From: Eriocheir sinensis
Taxonomy: Eukaryota > Arthropoda > Malacostraca > Decapoda > Varunidae
Reading direction: 5' to 3'
Assembly (NCBI RefSeq): GCF_024679095.1
Contig: NW_026112163.1
Span: 131,001 to 195,000, forward strand
Length of the DNA stretch: 64,000 bases
Position numbers and translations under genes: made by a program
Part shown: piece after piece, positions 57,501 through 64,000 of the stretch
Numbering within the stretch: position 1 is the stretch's first letter
Layout: the number at the start of each line of letters is the position of its first letter
Notes under the pieces: generated by a model
Database searches by the model: none
What the model was told of the DNA's origin: nothing
What the model saw: the letters and a program-made list of their open reading frames with translations, nothing else

Positions 57501-60500
57501 AGGTGATTGTCTCTGGAATGGAGGCATACATTCCTCGTTCTTTCTCTACTCCTCACGCTAAAAGCCTTGGTTTAATCACGCTTGTTCTCTTGCTGTCAAT
57601 GATAGAGAGGTAGCTCACAAAAGATACCAGAGCCTTCAACCTAATGCTAATTATGAACTTTACATTTCTGCCCGAAATCGTGCCAAATCTATTCTCCGAC
57701 TAATCAAAATTATTTCATTAATAGAAAATGTCAAAACCTTGCTTTCTCTAACTCTTCCCGTGACTTCTGGCATCTAGCCAAAACATATCCTCCAACTTCA
57801 CTTCTTCATCTTTCCTCCACTCCTCAGTCCTGACAGCAACACTGCCGTCTCATCTATCTCTAAGGCTGAACTCTTCTCTCAAACTTTTCTAAAACTCCAC
57901 TCTGGACGATTCTGGGCATATTCCTCCTACTCATCCCCCTCTGACTCCTTTATGCCTGTTATAAAGATTCTTCCAAATGATGTTTTCTATGCCCTCTCTG
58001 GCCTCAATCCTCAGAAGGCTTATGGACCTGATGGAGTGCCTCCTATTGTCCTTAAAAACTGTGCCTCCGTGCTGTCACCCTGCCTGGTCAAACTCTTTCG
58101 CCTCTGCCTGTCAACATCTACCTTTCCTTCTTGCTGGAAGTATGCCTTCATACAGCCTGTACCTAAGAAGGGTGACCGCTCCAATCCCTCAAACTACCGT
58201 CCTATTGCTTTACTTTCTTGTCTATCTAAAGCTTTTGAATCAATCCTTAACCGGAAGATTCAAAAGCACCTTTCCACTTCTGACCTCCTATCTGATCGCC
58301 AGTATGGGCTCCGCAAGGGGCGTTCTACTGGTGATCTCTAGCCTTCTTAACTGACTCTTGGTCATTCTCTCTTACCTGTTTCGGTGAAACTTTTGCTATT
58401 GCGCTGGACATATCAAAAGCTTTTGATAGGGTCTGGCACAAATCTTTGCTTTCTAAACTACCCTCCTACGGTTTCTATCCTTCTCTCTGTACCTTTATCT
58501 CCTGTTTCCTTTCTGACCGTTCTATTTCTGCCGTTGTAGACGGTCACTGTTCTTACCCTAAATCTATTAACAGTGGTGTCCCACAGGGTTCTGTCCTATC
58601 TCCCACTCTTTTTCTGTTGTTCATTGATGATCTTCTTTCCAAAACGAACTGTCCTATCCATTCCTACGCCGATGATTCCACTCTGCATTATTCAACTTCT
58701 TTTAATAGAAGACCCACCCTTCAGGAACTTAACGACTCAAGACTGGAGGCTGCAGAACGCTTAGCCTCAGACCTTACTATTATTTCCGATTGGGGCAAGA
58801 AGAACCTGGTGTCCTTCAACGCCTCAAAACACAGTTTCTCCACCTATCCACTCGACACAATCTTCCAAACAACTATCCCTATTCTTTGACAACACCCAGC
58901 TATCACCTTCCTCAACACTAAACATCCTCGGTCTATCCTTAACTCAAAATCTCAACTGGAAACTTCATATCTCATCTCTTACTAAATCAGCTTCCTCGAG
59001 GCTGGGCGTTCTGTACCGTCTCCGCCAGTTCTTCTCCCCTGCACAGTTGCTGTCCATATACAGGGGCCTTGTCCGCCCTCGTATGGAGTATGCATCTCAT
59101 GTGTGGGGGGGCTCCACTCACACAGCTCTTCTGGACAGAGTGGAGGCAAAGGCTCTTCGTCTCATCAGCTCTCCTCCTCATACTGATAGTCTTCAACCTC
59201 TTAAATTCCGCCGCAATGTTGCCTCTCTTTCTATCTTCTATCGATATTTCCACGCTGACTGCTCTTCTGAAATTGCTAACTGCATGCCTCCTCCTTCCGC
59301 GGCCCCGCTGCACTCGACTTTCTACTCATGCTCATCCCTATACTGTCCATGCAAGAGTTAACCAGCATCTTCACTCTTTCATCCCTCACGCTGGTAAACT
59401 CTGGAACAATCTTCCTTCATCTGTATTTCCTCCTGCCTACGACTTGAACTCTTTCAAGAGGAGGGTATCAGGACACCTCTCCTCCCGAAACTGATCTATC
59501 TTTCGGCCACCTCTTTGGATTCTTTTTAGGAGCAGCGAGTAGCGGGCTTTTTTATTAATGTTTACTTTTTGTGCCCTTGAGCTGTCTCCTTTGCTGTGTA
59601 AAAAAAAAAAAGGTGCACTCTTTATTCTGACTGTTCCTTCCCAGATAATGACACCGAGGCTGAACGTAATTAAAGGTCTCTTTGAAGAATTTATTACGAC
59701 TGTAATTAGATCTTAATGGTCCACTGTTACACTTAGAAAATATATCAGATTCTTCAATGCCATTTATAATTTCTTCAATTTTTGGTTCAGGAATGTCAAG
59801 CTGCTTCAATGAAGTGGTAAGTTTCTGCAGGCAATAAGAAAACCCAAGTGAGTGAATATTTTGAAATTCCTCCACAATGCACTGAATAACCGATGATGGC
59901 AGCAAGTATTTTGACAACAATTTTAAATAAAACAAAGCAAGATTTCTTATAAATAATTCATCATCTGTGGTCTGTATTTCCTCATCACTGGTCCCTTCAC
60001 ATAGGCCTATGGGAATATCATTTTCTGTTGTAGTGGAATCCCCCGAACTTAGCGACATGTCACCAAAAAAATCTGAATTTGATGAGCAGATCATTTCACT
60101 TGGCAGGTCCTTAACTGTCTGATATCTGTGATATCTACTTAAATGTACACTAAATGTGGTCTTCTTTGAGAACATTTTGGAGCACTGATTGAATGGGCAC
60201 TAAACCCTGGTGCCGTCATCCATGTGCTGTCTTAAATGATTAAACAAATCTTTGATCCCATCACAAACGTGTTGGCACAGCAGCGTTTTACACTGTAATT
60301 TCATATGGAGACTCAAAGCCAAATTTTTTTCATGATTTTTTGACCTTCGTTCTTGGTGGTCACGATATATATGAGCCTTTAGCCCTGTATATGAGAAAAG
60401 CCTCCGTCTGCAGCCCCCTAATGGGCAACTGATAACTCTTCTGTATTCATTTGAATGTAACAGGCAATGATTTCCATAATTTCTAATAGACCTAGATACA

Positions 60501-60535
60501 TGATTACAGTGGGGACATGCAAACTCTGAATCCAT
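54553..60535 (-). pseudogene. CACTA-like transposase with C2H2 fingers, broken by a LINE
   Basis: About 900 residues once the LINE at 56338-59609 is ignored. Met at 60535. Four C2H2-like units (CPHC...H, CPLGGC...H, LCQHVCD...HLRQH, CPFNQC...H) lie within the first 140 codons. The helical linker (QCIVEEFQNIHSL) and YLGRNSQNKECTF follow, where the LINE sits. The core then reads LPTPVLETLQCLF, TGDNLGSHGVGGF (conserved D), CRYC, GLPPCLGHDI, GGQAAQNWCLIRLLP, KPKHHWLKHYPKLI and LRFESKHCYFKR (conserved E). These resemble the tnp2-type core of CACTA transposases. Lesions are an in-frame TAG at 60200-60202, the LINE, and frame breaks near 55565, 54817 and 54735. The two LINE flanks lie in frame across the insertion (ECTF to LP). 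Confidence 0.72.
56338..59612 (+). mobile_element. Full-length family-J LINE inserted in the transposase gene
   Basis: About 3.27 kb, ending in a poly-A run (59600-59611) with AAG on both sides as a minimal target duplication. ATG at 56565. The endonuclease holds [31 protein letters not shown] and [13 protein letters not shown] (SDH intact). The frame breaks near 57400. The RT from 57952 has [64 protein letters not shown] and SYADDSTLHYS (ADD intact), then DLTIISDWGKKNLVSFNASK. The C-terminus (VRPRMEYASHVWGGSTHTAL, LWNNLPSSVFP) ends at 59494. Stops at 58339 and 58889 and the shift at 57.4-57.95 kb make it inactive. The 5' UTR is 56338-56564. Confidence 0.88.
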
Positions 60536-60789
60536 GTCAGAACTGATTACTCGAAAATAACTAGTACGTACTTAAATGTACTTGCCCTTTAGCTTTTAAT
60601 ATTCTTATGTTCAGAAGCCATTAATTTTTTCTGAGTGGTGGACTCATGGAACAGCCTGGCGCCTAGATATTAAGTAAGACCCCTAATCATTAGTAACTGG
60701 AAGCATACATTTAATTTCAAATATACACAAGCACCCTGACCAGTAGACTCTGCTTTAAGGCGAGCACCAAAAGTGCATACTATTACTAT

Positions 60790-61262
60790 GGCTTATGAAC
60801 AGACTGACACTACACGTTATGCAGGAAAGTAACGGTTGGGTGGTTAGGGGTGGTGGCTGTGGAGGGGTGGTTATGGGGTGGGGAAGCTTCCTACGGTGAA
60901 AGCTTATTAAGTACTGTGAGTATATGAACAAGACACATTAATACTGAAATGGCATACAAACTGAGGCTTGCCACTACACGTTAGGCAGGCAGGTATAATG
61001 GTTAGGGTGGTGGCTGTGGCCACGGTGTTGCTGTGGTGGGGAACTTGCTACGTTAAAAGTTTACTAAGTACTGGTATTATGTGAATGACACATTAATATT
61101 GAAATGACATACGAACTGAGGCTTGGCACTACACGTTAGACAGACAAGTAATGGTTGGGGGTGTTGGCTGTGGGGTGGGGAAGGTTGCTACGTTGAAGGC
61201 TTACACGTACTGGTGTTATTATGAATGACACATTAATATTGAAATGGCATACAAGCTACGGT
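60790..61262. repeat. Tandem repeat, three units of about 155-164 bp
   Basis: The word cactacacgtta recurs at 60808, 60972 and 61127. Each is followed by ggttgggtggttagg-like G-rich DNA, ggtggggaag/aacttgctacg, a gtactg...atgaa phrase, and gacacattaatattgaaatg, then gcatacaaactgag. It lies 250-730 bp upstream of the transposase start codon (minus strand). Confidence 0.88.
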
Positions 61263-62233
61263 AAATCAACCATTCAATCACCACTACATACCCTGAGACA
61301 AATGTTGGGTAGCTGTCTTGGAGTAATGTATACGTGCTGCCCCGCCAGGCCGCCACTCTCCCCGTCTCAGACCTGTACGAGGCGAGCCCGTCCTCCCAGC
61401 AGGCTTCTTGGCGCGAAGTTTTTGTAAACAACAAAAAAACCAACAGCTGAGCGTCGCGTTGCGCTTGTAATATCCTTATGCTGGTTCTGTTCTTCATATC
61501 ATAGTTACTTAATTTCATACTACTAAAACTATCAACTGAGATAACAAAATCTGTTACTTACCGCGTATGTCTCCGAGTAGTATACTCCATACTGCAAACG
61601 AGTGCTGCTTACCCCACAAGTAACCGAAATAAGCTTTTGTAACCGAAACAAAGAACGTTCGAGATTTTTCATATTTCAATATGAATAATTTTTATCTCAT
61701 CACCTTTGATAAAAAAAAAAAATGTTCAAGATAAAATAATGCGCGTTGACATACAAAAGCGCTATCTGGTAAGAATTTTGGGAGCGTGCCAGTTGTCGCC
61801 ATAAACAATATGCTTGCTAAGAAACATGAATAAAGTACTTAAACCATATTTTTAAGTGTATTAGTGTATCAACAACGAGTAAGTATTACATTTCAAGCAT
61901 TTCATAAAGAAAAAAATAGAAGACAGTCACTTAGCAGAGGAGAAGCATTCCAACATTTTACAGTCACATGTATTTCAAATTACAGGATTTTTCCTGTAAT
62001 TCATTTTATCATGATAAAATACTATCTACAGAAAATAGGGATTTCTAGTCTCTCGAAACACATTCAATATTGCATTCTAAAAGTTAACATAGACCCAGTC
62101 GAAGAAATTAAGACATCATAAGCAAAATGCACGCCATATTTTACAGTCGTATACTGTATTCTCAGATACCGGGATTTCTCTGTTAGCATTTACGGGGAAA
62201 AACACTGTAAAAATAATTTTTTTTTTTACAGTG
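61263..62233. other. Right terminal region of the CACTA-like element
   Basis: No gene supported. Contains tttacagtcacatgt, attacaggatttttcctgtaatt (a near palindrome, 61980-62000), ttttacagtcg, and the terminal CACTGTAAAAATAATTTTTT...ACAGTG (62203-62233), itself an inverted repeat. Confidence 0.55.
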
Positions 62234-62350
62234 TGGGTGAGGGGGGCACAGGGGCACGTGCCCCCTTCAGGAACTCCTTTTTTCTGGGTTTGTTGGAAGT
62301 TCTTGAGAATGAATGCCGTGCATGGCTGTGGCCGCCCAAATAGTGTAGAT

Positions 62351-63640
62351 CAGCGGTTCTTAACACGAGGGTCGTGACCCACTGGCGTTTGGGAGAAAAT
62401 AATTTATTTCATGTATGTGAAGCGGCCAGCTGCTGAAAACATCAACCACAATCAGTCAGTCAGTCAGATCATAGCTACGGGGGGGTCTGTATGTGTTCCG
62501 CTCCTGGTTGTGACTCCCAAGGCGCAGCAGTTGCACCAAGGTTTTGAGTCATGAAAGTATGAGGCCAAGCAATCTGAAGGTGCATTTTGAGTCTTACCAT
62601 AGCCAACTGGTGGACAAGAGCTGAACAACTTCAAGCGAAAAGAAGCTGCTCTGAAGGCCAGTCGCATCGATTCCACTGGTCAGTTCGCTCGTCATAACAA
62701 AGGAGCGCGCTGGAGGCTTCATACAAATTACTCTAAAAATCGCGCAGACCAAAGAAGCCTCATACCATTGGTGAAAATCTGATGAAGCCTTGCATTCTGC
62801 AAGCAACGAAGATGATTCTTGTAGAACAGCAGGCACACAAGTTGAGGGCAATTTCCCTTTTGAATGATACTGTCAAAAGTAGGATCTCTGACATGAGTGA
62901 GGATATTCTCCTGCAAGTGGTGAGTGCTGTGAGGAGTAGTCCTGTTTATTCCTTGCAACTGGATGAGTCGACAGATGTTGCCTCATGTTCCCAACCTATT
63001 GTTTATGTTCGCTACTTTGACAAGGAAATGAAGGATGAGTACTTGTACTCTGAGCCAGCAGCCACAACAACTCGGAGAGGATATGGCAAAGTTCTGAATC
63101 GCGTGCTGCAACTTCGAGAGGAAATAACAATGTTGTTGCAACAAGGTCGTACCCCGAAAGAAAATCTTCTTCATGAAATGATGCAAGATGACTGTTTCGT
63201 AACAAAGATTGCCTACATGGCTGATTTTTTCTCTGAAGTGAATTCCCAAAATATTTCACTCCAAGTGAACCTTGCAATGCTGCACACAGTTCGTGACAAA
63301 TTGGCAGTATTCAAGTGAGATTCAACTTACGTGAAAGAGTTCAGCTCTGTGGACAGTGACAACTTTCTTCCCTCAGATGACAACTATCCTAGATTCTATG
63401 GCAGAAGCTGAATGCAGTTTCCGTGAGGAGATCTCAGCTCATCTTTTGGCGGTGAATGACGCCATCGAAAGTTACTTTCCAGGACTAGATGACCGCTGTA
63501 CTGATACGTGGATCTCCAGACCCTTCTCTGTGAAGGACAGTGCCATCTGTGATACTGATGATGCTGCGAAGGTAGAATTTCTTCAAATTCGTGAGGATAC
63601 TCAGTTGAAAGTCAATTTTTCTGAACGAGAGCTTCCGATC
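62351..63640 (+). pseudogene. hAT (ZBED/Charlie-like) transposon remnant
   Basis: Left end CAGCGGTTCTTAACACGAGG is a classic hAT terminus (CAGNGGTTCTNAAC type), followed by GGTCGTGACCC. The transposase is broken. Pieces are KKPHTIGENLMKPCILQATK, VEQQAHKLRAISLLNDTVKS, LLQVVSAVRSSPVYSLQLDE (first catalytic D region), FDKEMKDEYLY, NLLHEMMQDDCFVTKIAYMA, then after a stop at 63318 ECSFREEISAHLL and DDRCTDTWISRPFSVKDSA. Large parts, including the C-terminal dimerisation domain and probably a middle segment, are absent. Similar to ZBED5/FAM200-type proteins in general form. Confidence 0.82.
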
Positions 63641-64000
63641 GACATTATGGGGGACACTGAAGTTGCAGGAGCCCCTAAACAGGAGTTAGTCGAGGAGGAT
63701 GCAGGGCCCAACTAGAACGTACGCAGGAAGAACTTAAGACAACTGCTGGGCATAGTCGTAGAGCAGGTCAGGGCCATGCAACTGTTGGAACAGCGGATAC
63801 AGGAACCACCCCCAAGGGCCGCCTCGCCTGCGAGAAGGTACACGAGTATCAGACCGAGAGAGATTCCCACGTTACAACTCAGTCAGTTGGATGAAATCAA
63901 GGCCGCGGGAACACTGAGTCTTTTCTTTGATCAAATCGAAAGCTGTTCCATTTATGATGAAGAATGGGTAAACATCGCCAAGGCTAGAGTCGGTCCCGCG
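63641..64000 (+). pseudogene. Start of an LTR-element gag-like ORF (runs off the window)
   Basis: A candidate Met at about 63647 (MGDTEVAGAPKQELVEEDAG) is followed by a TAG at 63713-63715. The same frame then stays open to the end of the window: LRQLLGIVVEQVRAMQLLEQ, PPRAASPARRYTS, LSQLDEIKAAGTLSLFFDQI and EEWVNIAKARVGP. The coil-then-capsid layout resembles gag of crustacean or insect LTR retrotransposons, but no zinc knuckle or pol is in view. The join to the hAT sequence is abrupt and leaves no visible LTR. Confidence 0.5.

Overview
This window is animal (eukaryotic) DNA. It is almost entirely a pile of transposable elements and microsatellites, and I could not support any ordinary host gene. 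Long (CT/AG)n, (TA)n, (TG/AC)n and (ACAG)n arrays, tRNA-derived SINEs, CR1/Jockey/RTE-like LINEs, an env-bearing Ty3/Gypsy element, MULE, CACTA-like, hAT and many TA-target MITEs suggest an arthropod. A decapod crustacean is my best guess, by inference from repeat style; no marker gene fixes the species.

Layout. 1-8.4 kb: LINE fragments on both strands, a SINE inside a LINE, and (CT)n arrays. 8.4-14.3 kb: a CR1-like LINE split by a minus-strand, RNase H-bearing I/Jockey-type LINE. 14.3-20.5 kb: LINE scraps, a SINE, a fold-back MITE and unassigned DNA. 20.5-38.2 kb: a four-layer nest. A LINE is cut by a roughly 400-bp LTR (4-bp duplication ATAC), which is cut by a 7.5-kb MULE (21.6-29.1 kb) and by an 8.5-kb Gypsy element (29.3-37.8 kb, 4-bp duplication CCAG). 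39-45.7 kb: a decayed FLYWCH/MULE transposon with sub-repeated terminal inverted repeats, part of which was tandemly duplicated in a 2.7-kb unit. 44.8-62.2 kb: a 17.5-kb CACTA/EnSpm-like element with CACTGTAAAA ends, subterminal TGTAAA/TTTACA repeats, a zinc-finger plus DDE-type transposase gene and a second gene of SAM-domain (SAMD3-like) type, both on the minus strand and both broken. It carries five MITEs, a SINE, an RTE scrap and a full-length LINE. 62.3-64 kb: a hAT (ZBED-like) remnant fused to the start of an LTR-element gag.

How the parts work together. Each autonomous element has or had its own mobility machinery. The best preserved is the 7.5-kb MULE: six exons with consistent splice phases, DDE residues, a SWIM zinc finger, about 700-bp inverted ends, and one visible lesion (an 8-A run where 7 would keep the frame). 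The Gypsy element keeps gag, protease, RT, RNase H, integrase and a fusion-type env, but all are frameshifted except the RNase H-integrase part. The CACTA-like element appears dead. Nesting order gives relative ages.
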